Below are positions 35,238-45,253 of a DNA stretch of 64,000 nt, in pieces; position 1 is the stretch's first letter, and every line of letters starts with the position of its first letter. The notes under the pieces are model-generated. The model was given only the letters and a program-made list of their open reading frames with translations. It ran no database searches and was not told where the DNA came from. The stretch is from contig JACJYD010000001.1 in the NCBI GenBank assembly GCA_020636275.1, forward strand, positions 1,681,001 to 1,745,000. Direction: 5' to 3'. Both the position numbers and the translations under genes were made by a program. This DNA is from Lewinellaceae bacterium (GTDB lineage Bacteria; Bacteroidota; Bacteroidia; Chitinophagales; Saprospiraceae).

Positions 35238-38200
35238 ATGAAAAGATCTAACCATAAGGCCATTGCCATAGTTGGCGTCGGCGCCATCATGCCCGACGCA
35301 AAGAGCTTGCCTGCTTTTTGGAATAATATTAAAAACGGTCGCTATAGCATCAGCGATGTGCCGAAAGACCGCTGGGACCCGGACCTCTATTACGATCCGG
35401 ACCCCAAGGCGCCCGATAAGACCTATAGCCGGATCGGCGGATGGGTCCGGGAATGGGACTGGGACCCCTTGAGCTGGCGCCTGCCCATCCCTCCCAAGGT
35501 GAGCGACCAGATGGACCTGACCCAGATCTGGGCCATCTCGGCGTCCCGGGAGGCCCTGTACGATTTTGGGTATCCCGAAAAACAATTCGACCCCGAACGC
35601 ACGGCCGTCATCCTGGGCAATGCCATGGGAGGCGATCAGCACCTCCGCACCGCGGCCCGCATCCTTTTTCCGGAATATGAAAGAATGCTGGAAACGGCCG
35701 GCAGCTTTGCCACCATGCCGGAGAAACTCCGGCGGGAGGTAATGGGGGAGGTGAAGGCCCAACTCGACAATACCTTCCTCCCGATCACGGAAGACACTAT
35801 GCCCGGCGAACTCTCCAATATTGTAGCGGGTCGTATCGCTGCCCTTTACAACTTCCGGGGCCCCAATTACGTAGCTGACGCCGCCTGCGCTTCGGCTATG
35901 GCTGCCATGACGGCTGCGATCGAAGGACTGGAACAGCACGACTACGATCTGGTCGTCTCCGGTGGGGTCGATGCCAATATGGGACCTGCTGCATTTGTTA
36001 AATTTTGCAAGATCGGAGCCCTCTCCGCAACCGGGACCCGCCCCTACGCCAAGGGCGCCGACGGGTTCGTCATGGGGGAAGGCGCCGCCATATTCATTTT
36101 GAAGCGCCTGGAAGACGCCGAGCGCGATCAGGACAAGATCTATGCCGTAATCCGCGGGTTTGGCGGTTCCAGCGACGGAAAAGGGAAGGGGATAACTGCG
36201 CCTAATCCGGCCGGACAAAAAATTGCCGTGAAAAGAGGTTGGGAAAATGCGGGCCTTTCTCCCGCCACCGCCTCCCTGGTCGAAGGCCACGGCACCTCCA
36301 CTTCCGTAGGGGATGCCGTCGAGCTGCAATGCCTGCACGAGGTATTCGGCGATTATGTGAAAAAACCGGGTTCCATTGCCCTGGGCTCGGTCAAGTCCAA
36401 CATAGGCCACCTGAAAGGGGGCGCCGGCGCCGCAGGCCTGATGAAAGCGACCATGTCGCTATACGAAAAAGTGCTGCCGCCCAGCCTCAATTTCAATGAG
36501 CCCAACCCCAATATCGATTTCAATACTTCTCCGTTTTTCGTCAATACCCAATTGCGCCCCTGGGAACTGAATGGGCACGATATCCGTCGCTGCGGGGTCA
36601 GCGCTTTCGGGTTTGGAGGAACGAATTTCCATGCCGTGCTGGAGGAATACATCCCAGGAAGGATCCGGGATGAGCAGCGGACGCAGGTAGCTGTTCAGAT
36701 GCAGGATGAAACGCCAAGCGAGCAGGGGACAGCAGCGAAAAAACCCTTGCGGGGGGCTTTCGTAAGAGGCGGTTCTTCACTGGATAATCTCGTTGAAATA
36801 TTGGAGGCGGAATTGCCAAAGATCCAGGGAGGTTATTGTCCGGATCTCGATCTGCCGGATGAAAAGGACCTCAAGGCGCCCCACCGGCTTGCTGTCGACT
36901 ACAGTAATGCGGAGGAACTGGCTTCCAAACTGGAGCGCGCGCTCAAGGCCCTGAAATCCGATAAACCGGGCGGCTGGCGGGTACTCAATGCAAAGGGGAT
37001 CTTTTATGGAAAGGGCAAACCCGGGAAAGTAGCGTTCCTGTTTACCGGACAGGGCTCGCAATACGTCAACATGCTCGATGAACTTCGGAAGGTAGAACCC
37101 ATCGTCGCCGAAACCGTAGCTCAGGCCGACAAGGTCATGAAGCCCCTTTTGGGCAAGCCCATCACGGAATTTATTTACGTCGATGGAGCTGATGCCGCCA
37201 AAGTGGAAGAGGCGGAAGAACAACTCAAACAAACCGAGATCACCCAGCCCGCGGTCCTGACCGTGGATACTTCCCTGAGCCGGTTGATGCAGGCCTATGG
37301 GATCCAACCCGACATGGTCATGGGCCACTCCCTGGGTGAATACGGCGCGCTGGTTTGCGCCGATGTGCTGTCCTTCGATCAGGCATTGGAGGCCGTGAGC
37401 GCCCGGGGGCATCAAATGGCCAAGGTACAGGTGGACGACAAAGGCAAAATGGCTGCGATTTTCGGTTCCTATGAAAAGATCGCCGAGCTTCTGGAAAAAA
37501 TAGAAGGCTATGTGGAAATAGCGAATATCAACAGCAATGGTCAGTCTGTCATCGGCGGCGCCACACAACCGGTGCTCGATGCGATGGAATTGTGCAAGGA
37601 AGCCGGTTTCCACGTGGCCGAACTTCCCGTGAGCCATGCCTTCCATACCCGGATCGTGGCTCCGGCCAGCGAACCGCTCAAGGTCGTGCTGGCGGGATTG
37701 AATGTCCGAAGTCCCCGCATACCGGTGATCGCCAATATCTCCGGTGATTTTTATCCCATGGGACCGGATGTGAAATCCGAGATCGTCGACATTTTATCTA
37801 AGCAGGTAGCTTCTCCCGTGCAATTCGTCAAGGGAGTGAAAAAACTCTACGACGAAGGTGTACGGGCCTTCATCGAAATGGGGCCCAAAAAAGCGCTGAA
37901 CGGCTTTGTCAAGGATATCCTTTCCGACGAAGAGGATGTGTTCAATCTCTTTACCAACATGCCCAAAGTGGGCGATATGGAGGCCTTCAACCAGGCCCTG
38001 TGCGGGATGTATGCCGCCGGACACGGTGCGGCCAAAACCGTGGTGAAAGCGGTGCCGACCCCAACTCCTCCGCCTGTTCAGTCGACTCCGGTGCCGGTGG
38101 CGACAAAGAACTACCAGGCGGAACGGCCGGCTCAAACCGTGGCCTACACGCCGCCTTCCACTGCCGGAGGCGACAAGTACGAAAAACTCGGCCGCCTGTT

Positions 38201-41200
38201 CGTCGACTTCATGGATCGGGCCCGGGATGCCTTTTACTCCGATGCTGCTCCGGTTAGGACCCGGGAGGTTTGGGTGACGGGTGCAGCGCTGGGCCTTCCC
38301 GGCGTCGACGGCGTGTTCCAAGACTCGAACGTAGCCCGCATTTTGAACGGCGATCAGTTCATTCGGCCGATCTCCGACAAACTGCAGCGGGCTATGGTCG
38401 ATAAAAATATCACCCGGCTGGTCAAGACGGGCAAAGGTGGTCCGCGTTTCGAAACGATCGACCGGACCAAGGACGTCATCAAACTGGCGGGGCAGAAACT
38501 CAACCTCGACCTGGTGCGCGATTTTGATTTTCCGGAAGAGCGCACCCACGCCCTGGACGTGGTCACCATGTTGGCCATTGGGGCGGGGATCGACGCCATG
38601 CGCGATGCAGGCATCCCACTTTCGATGTCTTACAAAACGACGTCTACCGGCTCCAAACTGCCCGACCGCTGGCTGCTGCCGGAGGCCATGCGCGATGATA
38701 CGGGGATTATCTTCGCCTCGGCATTTCCCGGCTACAACGCCTATGCCAGTGAGATCCGGCGCTATCATGAAGATCAGAGCCGGAAGAAACAGATCGAACT
38801 GCTCTCCGACATCCGGAAAAAGCTGGTTTCCGCCGGGGATGCCTCCGGCCTGGTCAAACAGGTCGACACTCAGATCGCTGCGCTTGAAAAAGAACGGGCC
38901 GAAAATCCCTATATCTTCGACCGGCGTTTCCTGTTCCGCGTATTGGGCATGGGCCATTCTCAATTTGCCGAATACATCGGCGCCCGCGGCCCCAATATCC
39001 ATATGAACGCGGCTTGTGCCAGCGGGACTATGGCAATGGGACTGGCCAAGACCTGGATCGAAGCCGGTAAATGCCGCCGGGTGATCATCCTTTCCGCCGA
39101 TGATATTACGAGTGAAGAAACGCTTGATTGGTTCGCCAGCGGATTCCTGGCAAGCGGCGCCGCCGCTACCGACGAGCGCATCGAGGACGCCGCCCTTCCT
39201 TTCGACCGCCGTCGCCACGGCATGATCGTAGGGATGGGGAGCGCCGCCGTCGTGGTCGAATCGGGTGATTCGGCCCGGGAACGGGGTTTGAGCCCAATCT
39301 GTGAAGTGTTGAGCGCGGTCTCTGCCAACAGTGCATTCCACGGTACCCGCCTGGATGTGGAACATATCAAAGGCGTCATGGAAGAGCTGATCCAACAGGC
39401 CGAAAAAGACTGGGGCATCGATCGCCATGAAATTGCGGGGAAAACCGTCTTCATTTCCCACGAAACCTATACCCCGGCAAGGGGCGGCAGCGCCAGTGCC
39501 GAGATCCATGCACTTCGCCACGTATTTGCGAACTCCGCCGACAAGATCGTGATCGCCAATACCAAAGGCTATACCGGCCACGCCATGGCCACGGGTATCG
39601 AGGACGTGCTCGGCGTCAAATCGATCGAAACGGGAATTGTGCCGCCTGTCGCCAACTTCAAGGAAGTTGACCCCGAGCTCGGCATGATCAACCTGTCGAA
39701 AGGGGGCGCTTACCCGGTCACCTACGCCCTGCGCCTGGCTGCCGGCTTCGGCTCGCAGATCAGCATGAGCCTGATGCGCTGGGTGCCCACCCCGGATGGC
39801 CGTCACCGGAAACCGGAGGAACTGGGCTACCAGTACCGCATCACCGACCCGGAAAAATGGAACAACTGGCTCCGGTCGATCAGCGACAAAACAGCGCCAG
39901 CCCTGGAGGTCTACATGCGCAACCTGCGGATCGCAGAACCGGGCCTGGCCCCGAGTTTCCACTCGCCGAACGGCAAGGAGAACGGATTCCTGGTGGTAGA
40001 AGAAGAACCGGCGCCCTCCGCTCCGGAAATCCCCCCGGTAGTAGTGGAACAGCCGGTCCCGGTGGCCGAAAATGCCGTTCAAACCGCTATTATGGAATTG
40101 ATCGCCGAGAAGACCGGCTATCCGCCCGACATGCTCGACATCGACCTCGATCTGGAGGCCGACCTGGGGATCGATACGGTCAAACAAGCCGAACTTTTTG
40201 CAGATATCCGGGAACAATACGGCATCGAACGGGACGACAGCATTATCCTGAGCGACTTTCCTACCTTGCGGCATATTATCCAGTTTGTATATGATAAAAA
40301 ACCGGAGCTGAAGGAACAGATACTGGCGCCGGCAAAAGCCCCGGCGGCCACTCCCGCTCAAGTCGTAGCGGATGTTCCGGCCCCTTCGGCCAACGGCGTG
40401 CAGGAAACGATCTTGCAACTGATCGCCGAGAAGACCGGCTACCCGGCCGATATGCTCGACCCCGATCTCGACCTCGAAGCGGACCTGGGGATTGATACCG
40501 TCAAACAAGCCGAGCTGTTTGCAGATGTGCGCGAAGCCTATGGCATCGAACGCGATGATTCCATCCAGTTGGCCGACTTTCCGACTCTGCGACATATCGT
40601 GGGGTTTGTGCTCGACAAACGGCCCGACCTCGTCACGGCTCCCGTGGCAGCGCCTCCCAAAGTGGCTGTCTCCGCTGCGGTTTCAGCGCCTCAACCGGCG
40701 GTGGTCGTCCAATCTTCCGGGGTGGTAGATGCCATCCTCGACCTGATTGCCGAGAAGACCGGCTATCCCAAGGATATGCTGGATCCCGACCTTGACCTGG
40801 AGGCCGACCTGGGGATCGATACCGTCAAACAGGCCGAACTCTTTGCCGATGTGCGCAGCGCCTACGGTATCGAACGCGATGACACCATTCAATTGGCGGA
40901 CTTTCCGACCCTGAAGCATATCGTTCAGTTTGTCTACGACAGACGACCCGATCTGGCAGTAGCGCCCCCTCCGCCCGTTGCAGCGAAAGTAGAGCCGAAA
41001 GCGCCAACGCCGGCGCCTGCTCCGGTTCAGAAAGAGGAAAAGACTGGCAACACCAACGAGGTACTGGAAAGGATCCTAGACCTGATCGCGGAGAAGACCG
41101 GCTATCCGAAAGATATGCTGGACCCTGAGCTGGACCTCGAAGCCGATCTGGGCATCGACACGGTCAAACAGGCCGAATTATTTGCCGAGATCCGGGAAAG

Positions 41201-44200
41201 CTACGATATTCCCCGGGACGATTCCATCCAATTGTCCGAATTTCCGACCCTGAACCACATCGTTGGATTTGTGTTGGAAAGAAGACCTGACCTGGCGAAA
41301 AAGGTGGCCGTGGAAGCGCCAAAACCGGCGCCGAAACCTGTTGAAGCAGCTCCGGCCGTAGCCCCCGCAGGCGGATCGACCGACGAGGTGCTGGAACGGA
41401 TCCTCGACCTGATCGCCGAGAAGACCGGCTACCCGAAGGATATGCTCGATCCCGACCTCGACCTTGAAGCTGACCTGGGGATCGATACGGTCAAACAGGC
41501 TGAACTGTTTGCCGAGATCCGCGAAAGTTACGATATCCCGCGCGACGACTCCGTCGATCTTTCCGAGTTCCCGACCTTGAACCACATCGTCCGCTTCGTA
41601 CTGGAGCGCAGGCCGGAGAAAGGGGGGACCGAAATAACGGCTTCTGTCAATGAAACGGACCAGGCGCCTGCCTCCATTTCCATTCCCGAAGGAACCATCG
41701 TGGGTAGTGAAGAAGCTGCCCTGAAGGTGCCGCGCCGGGTACCCGTTGCCCAACTTCGGCCCGCACTTGAACTGTGCAAAACCACCGGGGCGGAGATCCG
41801 GGAAGGCGGCTTCTATCTGCTCATGGCAGACGATGGCGGCATAGGAAAGGCCTTGGAGAAAGAACTCAAGAAGCGCAAGGCCCGGGTACAGATACTCGAT
41901 CCGGTCGCCGAACGCGATGAACTCGAAAAACAACTGCAAGGCTGGATTGCGGAGCAAGCCATCGACGGAGTGTTCTGGTTCCCGTCGCTGGATACCGTTC
42001 CCGCTGTTTCCGAATTGAATTTCGGAGAATGGAAAGCGCTGACGCACCGCCATGTTAAACTATTGCACGCCACGATGCGGACCATCATCCGCACGCAGGA
42101 TACGGCGCCGTTCCTTCTTTCGGCTACCCGCTTGGGCGGTCGTTTCGGATACGATGAAAAAGGCGCCCTTTCACCCCTCGGCGGCGCAGTTTGCGGATTT
42201 ACCAAATCCTACAAACGCGAACATCCCGAGGTCCTGTCGAAAGTGGTCGACTTTGCCGAATCCCGTAAAACGGCTGCCCTGATGCAGACCCTGCTCGACG
42301 AGCTGGCCTTCGATCCGGGCATCGTGGAGATCGGTTACTTCGACGATCAACGCTGGACCATCGGGCTGGAAGAGCAGCCCTGGCCACAAGAGGAGGGAGT
42401 AAAAATGAACGCCGACACGGTCTTCCTCGTCACCGGCGCTGCGGGCTCGATCGTAAGCGCGATCCTTTCCGACCTGACCCGGAAAGCGGGCGGCGGCGTA
42501 TTCCACCTGCTGGACCTGGCGGAAAAACCCGACCCGGCAGATGCCGATCTAAACTTATTCCGGACCGATAAGGAAGGGCTCAAACGGGCCCTGTTCACGC
42601 GCCTGTCGGCAGATGGCAAAAAAGTTACTCCCGTGATGATCGAGAAGGCCCTCGCCGGCCTGGAGCGCAAAGACGCTGCCCTGCGAGCCATTGAAACCAT
42701 TGAACGCACAGGCGGAAAAGTATACTACCACAGCGTCAACCTGTTGCGGGACGAAGACATGGCCAAGGTTATGGGACAGATCCGCAAGACCAGCGACCGG
42801 ATCGATGTCCTTCTGCACGCCGGCGGCCTGGAGATCAGTCAGTTGCTGCCCAATAAGTCGACCGCCGAATACGACCTGGTTTTCGACGTAAAAGCAGATG
42901 GCTGGTTCAACATGATGACGCACCTGGGCGATTTCCCGATCGGGCGGATTGTAGTGTTCAGTTCCATCGCCGGTCGCTTCGGCAATGGCGGGCAGACCGA
43001 CTACAGTGCCGCCAACGATTTCCTGTGCAAGAGCATGTCGAACCTCAAAACCACCCGGCCCGGTACTGTGGGCATTGCCCTCGATTGGACGGCTTGGGAT
43101 GCCATCGGCATGGCTTCGCGGGGGTCCATCCCCACGGTTATGAAGGCGGCCGGCATCGATATGCTGCCGCCGGATGCGGGGATCGGTTTCCTCGAAAAAG
43201 CGTTGGAATCCTGTGGACAAACTACGGAAATGGTGGTCGCCCAGTCCCTGGGTCTTATGCTCGAAGAATTTGACCCGACGGGAGGGGTGGAAATAGAGAA
43301 ATGGAATGAGCTCGCCGGAAAGAACGGCAGCCTGATGGTCCAGCGCGTGGAAAATGCCGGATTGTATAAAGGCCTGATCGTCTCCGGTGAATTCGACCCG
43401 AAAGCACAACCCTTCCTCTACGACCACGAGATCAACGGCACGCCGGTTCTTCCGGGCGTGATGGGGATCGAAGCCATGGCGGAAGCCGCCCGGTCGTTGT
43501 ATCCCGACTGGCGGGTGGAAGAGGTGTTCGATGTGGAATTCCTCAGTCCGTTCAAGTTCTATCGCGCTGAGCCGAGAACCGTTTACGTGCAATCCTTCCT
43601 GACTGCCGAAGGCGATGACCTCATCGCCGACTGTAAATTGTTCGGGGTCCGGAAGCTCCACGGCAAGGAAGAGGAGGAAGTGACCGATCATTTCTACGGG
43701 AAGGTCCGTCTGACCAAACGGCCGGAAGGCGAGCCTGTGAGTCTCGACATCAAACCGAAGGCCAAGAAAGATGGTGTTGCTGCGGCCCATATCTACGAAT
43801 TGTATTTCCACGGTCCGGCTTACCAGGTGCTGGAGAGCGCCTGGACCGAAGGCGACCGCCTCGTAGCGCTGATGGCAAAAGACCTTCCGGCAAATCACAT
43901 TCCGGAAAGTGCGTCGTTGCTGGCTCTACCACGACATATCGAGACCTGCTTCCAGGCCGCCGGTCTGATCGAGATGGGGCAACACGAGCGCATGGGGCTG
44001 CCCGCAGCGGTAGGCCGTGTCCGTTTCTATGGTACGCCGAATGCCAAGGCGCGTCTGTTTGCCGTCGTCGACAAGCGAGATGAAGCCTACGACATTTCGA
44101 TCGTCGATAAGAACGGCGTGGTGTTCTTATCTGCAGAAAGCTACAAGACCTCGGCCCTGCCGGGGAATGTGGATGCGGAAAAGAATGCGGCGTTGAAAGC

Positions 44201-44213
44201 GATTTTTAATTGA
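35238..44213 (+). CDS. PUFA-synthase-like type I polyketide/fatty acid megasynthase, KS-AT-KS-5xACP-KR-DH
   Basis: 2991 residues in one uninterrupted frame. KS1 spans about 10-470 with triad Cys217 (ADAACASAM), His351 (GHGTST) and His391 (SNIGHLKG). AT spans about 620-910 with FLFTGQGSQY, Ser698 (GHSLGEYG) and His803 (SHAFHTR). KS2 spans about 1030-1520 with Cys1260 (NAACASGTMA), His1408 (SHETYTPARGG, an unusual form of HGTGT) and His1448 (KGYTGHAM). Five ACPs follow; their conserved D is followed by Thr (1647, 1754, 1862, 1975, 2084) instead of the phosphopantetheine Ser. KR spans about 2390-2700 with VTGAAGS and Tyr2589 (QTDYSAAND). DH starts at about 2720 with His2730 (DHEINGTPVLPG) and FHGPAY. 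KS-AT-ACPn-KR-DH is the PfaA order of polyunsaturated fatty acid synthases; the second KS resembles a PfaC-like chain-length KS moved into the same chain. There is no ER domain. Confidence 0.93.
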   Translation: MKRSNHKAIAIVGVGAIMPDAKSLPAFWNNIKNGRYSISDVPKDRWDPDLYYDPDPKAPDKTYSRIGGWVREWDWDPLSWRLPIPPKVSDQMDLTQIWAISASREALYDFGYPEKQFDPERTAVILGNAMGGDQHLRTAARILFPEYERMLETAGSFATMPEKLRREVMGEVKAQLDNTFLPITEDTMPGELSNIVAGRIAALYNFRGPNYVADAACASAMAAMTAAIEGLEQHDYDLVVSGGVDANMGPAAFVKFCKIGALSATGTRPYAKGADGFVMGEGAAIFILKRLEDAERDQDKIYAVIRGFGGSSDGKGKGITAPNPAGQKIAVKRGWENAGLSPATASLVEGHGTSTSVGDAVELQCLHEVFGDYVKKPGSIALGSVKSNIGHLKGGAGAAGLMKATMSLYEKVLPPSLNFNEPNPNIDFNTSPFFVNTQLRPWELNGHDIRRCGVSAFGFGGTNFHAVLEEYIPGRIRDEQRTQVAVQMQDETPSEQGTAAKKPLRGAFVRGGSSLDNLVEILEAELPKIQGGYCPDLDLPDEKDLKAPHRLAVDYSNAEELASKLERALKALKSDKPGGWRVLNAKGIFYGKGKPGKVAFLFTGQGSQYVNMLDELRKVEPIVAETVAQADKVMKPLLGKPITEFIYVDGADAAKVEEAEEQLKQTEITQPAVLTVDTSLSRLMQAYGIQPDMVMGHSLGEYGALVCADVLSFDQALEAVSARGHQMAKVQVDDKGKMAAIFGSYEKIAELLEKIEGYVEIANINSNGQSVIGGATQPVLDAMELCKEAGFHVAELPVSHAFHTRIVAPASEPLKVVLAGLNVRSPRIPVIANISGDFYPMGPDVKSEIVDILSKQVASPVQFVKGVKKLYDEGVRAFIEMGPKKALNGFVKDILSDEEDVFNLFTNMPKVGDMEAFNQALCGMYAAGHGAAKTVVKAVPTPTPPPVQSTPVPVATKNYQAERPAQTVAYTPPSTAGGDKYEKLGRLFVDFMDRARDAFYSDAAPVRTREVWVTGAALGLPGVDGVFQDSNVARILNGDQFIRPISDKLQRAMVDKNITRLVKTGKGGPRFETIDRTKDVIKLAGQKLNLDLVRDFDFPEERTHALDVVTMLAIGAGIDAMRDAGIPLSMSYKTTSTGSKLPDRWLLPEAMRDDTGIIFASAFPGYNAYASEIRRYHEDQSRKKQIELLSDIRKKLVSAGDASGLVKQVDTQIAALEKERAENPYIFDRRFLFRVLGMGHSQFAEYIGARGPNIHMNAACASGTMAMGLAKTWIEAGKCRRVIILSADDITSEETLDWFASGFLASGAAATDERIEDAALPFDRRRHGMIVGMGSAAVVVESGDSARERGLSPICEVLSAVSANSAFHGTRLDVEHIKGVMEELIQQAEKDWGIDRHEIAGKTVFISHETYTPARGGSASAEIHALRHVFANSADKIVIANTKGYTGHAMATGIEDVLGVKSIETGIVPPVANFKEVDPELGMINLSKGGAYPVTYALRLAAGFGSQISMSLMRWVPTPDGRHRKPEELGYQYRITDPEKWNNWLRSISDKTAPALEVYMRNLRIAEPGLAPSFHSPNGKENGFLVVEEEPAPSAPEIPPVVVEQPVPVAENAVQTAIMELIAEKTGYPPDMLDIDLDLEADLGIDTVKQAELFADIREQYGIERDDSIILSDFPTLRHIIQFVYDKKPELKEQILAPAKAPAATPAQVVADVPAPSANGVQETILQLIAEKTGYPADMLDPDLDLEADLGIDTVKQAELFADVREAYGIERDDSIQLADFPTLRHIVGFVLDKRPDLVTAPVAAPPKVAVSAAVSAPQPAVVVQSSGVVDAILDLIAEKTGYPKDMLDPDLDLEADLGIDTVKQAELFADVRSAYGIERDDTIQLADFPTLKHIVQFVYDRRPDLAVAPPPPVAAKVEPKAPTPAPAPVQKEEKTGNTNEVLERILDLIAEKTGYPKDMLDPELDLEADLGIDTVKQAELFAEIRESYDIPRDDSIQLSEFPTLNHIVGFVLERRPDLAKKVAVEAPKPAPKPVEAAPAVAPAGGSTDEVLERILDLIAEKTGYPKDMLDPDLDLEADLGIDTVKQAELFAEIRESYDIPRDDSVDLSEFPTLNHIVRFVLERRPEKGGTEITASVNETDQAPASISIPEGTIVGSEEAALKVPRRVPVAQLRPALELCKTTGAEIREGGFYLLMADDGGIGKALEKELKKRKARVQILDPVAERDELEKQLQGWIAEQAIDGVFWFPSLDTVPAVSELNFGEWKALTHRHVKLLHATMRTIIRTQDTAPFLLSATRLGGRFGYDEKGALSPLGGAVCGFTKSYKREHPEVLSKVVDFAESRKTAALMQTLLDELAFDPGIVEIGYFDDQRWTIGLEEQPWPQEEGVKMNADTVFLVTGAAGSIVSAILSDLTRKAGGGVFHLLDLAEKPDPADADLNLFRTDKEGLKRALFTRLSADGKKVTPVMIEKALAGLERKDAALRAIETIERTGGKVYYHSVNLLRDEDMAKVMGQIRKTSDRIDVLLHAGGLEISQLLPNKSTAEYDLVFDVKADGWFNMMTHLGDFPIGRIVVFSSIAGRFGNGGQTDYSAANDFLCKSMSNLKTTRPGTVGIALDWTAWDAIGMASRGSIPTVMKAAGIDMLPPDAGIGFLEKALESCGQTTEMVVAQSLGLMLEEFDPTGGVEIEKWNELAGKNGSLMVQRVENAGLYKGLIVSGEFDPKAQPFLYDHEINGTPVLPGVMGIEAMAEAARSLYPDWRVEEVFDVEFLSPFKFYRAEPRTVYVQSFLTAEGDDLIADCKLFGVRKLHGKEEEEVTDHFYGKVRLTKRPEGEPVSLDIKPKAKKDGVAAAHIYELYFHGPAYQVLESAWTEGDRLVALMAKDLPANHIPESASLLALPRHIETCFQAAGLIEMGQHERMGLPAAVGRVRFYGTPNAKARLFAVVDKRDEAYDISIVDKNGVVFLSAESYKTSALPGNVDAEKNAALKAIFN
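40075..41619 (+). repeat. Five tandem acyl-carrier-protein modules in the megasynthase
   Basis: Five units of 107-113 codons each. Core of every unit: LIAEKTGYP.DML, D.DLDLEADLGIDTVKQAEL, then IERDDSIQL.DFPTL.HIV-type helix 3, separated by Ala/Pro/Val linkers of varying length. Units 4 and 5 are most alike (YDIPRDDS). The DNA of the cores is similar but not identical, so no recent slippage is evident. Confidence 0.93.
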
Positions 44214-44300
44214 TTCACCGCCACGACGCGACGAGCGCTACGTTGGTTTTGCTTTTTTGCATGACCTACGTCGCGTCCGTCGCGTCCGTCGCGGTTAATA
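44214..44300. repeat. Imperfect GC-rich inverted repeat between megasynthase and PPTase
   Basis: ccgccacgacgcgacgagcg on the left faces tcgcgtccgtcgcgtccgtc on the right across a T-rich loop. A 9-bp unit (gcgtccgtc) is repeated. It could act as a weak attenuator between the two genes. Confidence 0.5.
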
Positions 44301-44307
44301 AAATGGA

Positions 44308-44988
44308 ATGCCGGCTCCCTCCTTACCGATTGTTCTCCGCCATCAAACGCTGGGTGACCTTCCTCCAAACCTGGATTGGTTGCATCCGGAAGAATCGGCC
44401 TTTTTGGAGGGGCTCAAATTCGAAAAGCGCCGCCACGACTGGCTCCTCGGCCGGTGGACCGCCAAGCGCTGCATCGCTGCTTTTTTGGAAAAAGAGAGAA
44501 TCCCTTTCAACCCCAATACGCTGGCTATTTTGCGGGGCCCAAACGGGGCGCCTGAAATGACCTTCGAAGACCCCGTTCCTGCCTGTTCGCTGAGCATCAG
44601 CCACCGGGGCGGGCATGCCATTGCTGTGGTGACGCCGGGAAAGGTCGCCATCGGCTGCGATATCGAGCTGATCGAGCCGCGCAGTCCGGCCTTTTTATCC
44701 GATTATTTTTTGGAGAAAGAGTTGGAAACGCTTTCCAAGGTTCCTGGAGGGCAAAAAGACCTATACGCCAATCTCATCTGGTGTGTAAAAGAATCGGTCA
44801 TGAAAGCGACGGGGGAGGGGATGCGGTTACATCCGAAGAAGATCCTGGTAGAAATACCTGAGCCCGTTAGTCTGGAGAGGTGGAACCCGGCATACGCACA
44901 AGTCGATTCGAGGGCTGCATCCTTTAAGGGAGAATGGGGCCGGGAAGGGGATAGCGTCTTTTCTTACGTAAGTGAGGGGGTCACTTAG
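44308..44988 (+). CDS. 4'-phosphopantetheinyl transferase (Sfp type)
   Basis: 226 residues. Transfers phosphopantetheine from CoA to carrier proteins. Motifs: LGRWTAKRCIAAFL (P1 region), LSISHRGGHAIAVV, GCDIE (metal-binding Asp118 and Glu120) and WCVKESVMKATGEG (Glu162, Lys166). Length and motif spacing fit the Sfp rather than the AcpS family. It lies 94 bp behind the megasynthase on the same strand, so it is very likely its dedicated activating enzyme, although those ACPs have Thr at the expected attachment residue. The last codons and stop (SEGVT, TAG) lie within a palindrome. Confidence 0.94.
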   Translation: MPAPSLPIVLRHQTLGDLPPNLDWLHPEESAFLEGLKFEKRRHDWLLGRWTAKRCIAAFLEKERIPFNPNTLAILRGPNGAPEMTFEDPVPACSLSISHRGGHAIAVVTPGKVAIGCDIELIEPRSPAFLSDYFLEKELETLSKVPGGQKDLYANLIWCVKESVMKATGEGMRLHPKKILVEIPEPVSLERWNPAYAQVDSRAASFKGEWGREGDSVFSYVSEGVT

Positions 44989-45000
44989 TCACCCCCTCAC
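44972..45000. repeat. GGGGTCAC palindrome 1, overlapping the PPTase stop
   Basis: Stem gtgagggggt / accccctcac, loop cacttagtc. The TAG stop of the PPTase is in the loop. Confidence 0.85.
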
Positions 45001-45072
45001 CCTTCCAAAGGGTAAAAAAGCTTATTCCCCCTTAGAATACAGGGCTTTTCATTAAAATGGGGTGATAGTTGA

Positions 45073-45101
45073 CTGAAGGGGTCAGTAAGTGACCCCTTCA
45101 G
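45073..45101. repeat. GGGGTCAC palindrome 2
   Basis: Stem ctgaaggggtca / tgaccccttcag, loop gtaag. Same GGGGTCA core as its neighbours. Confidence 0.85.
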
Positions 45102-45177
45102 TCCCTTTAAGAGACAAATTTGCTAAAACCCTTGTAAATACAGCAGTTTTCACCGATTTTTGCCCTCGCAGTCTTCA

Positions 45178-45198
45178 CCGGGTCACTTAGTGACCCCG
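45178..45198. repeat. GGGGTCAC palindrome 3
   Basis: Stem gggtcac / gtgaccc around tta (45180-45196), flanked by C and G that extend the symmetry. With copies 1 and 2 it fills the 265 bp after the PPTase. None has a clear T-run. Confidence 0.8.
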
Positions 45199-45253
45199 TC
45201 ACTAGGCAAAAAGGGAATTTCTTTTTGCTTTTTCCATTACCAAAAAGTAACTA

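Noticed and set aside
37794..40595. 933-codon minus-strand open frame inside the megasynthase
   Set aside because: It lies opposite the AT/KS2/ACP region, whose catalytic motifs are unmistakable. Its translation is repetitive only because the ACP DNA repeats.
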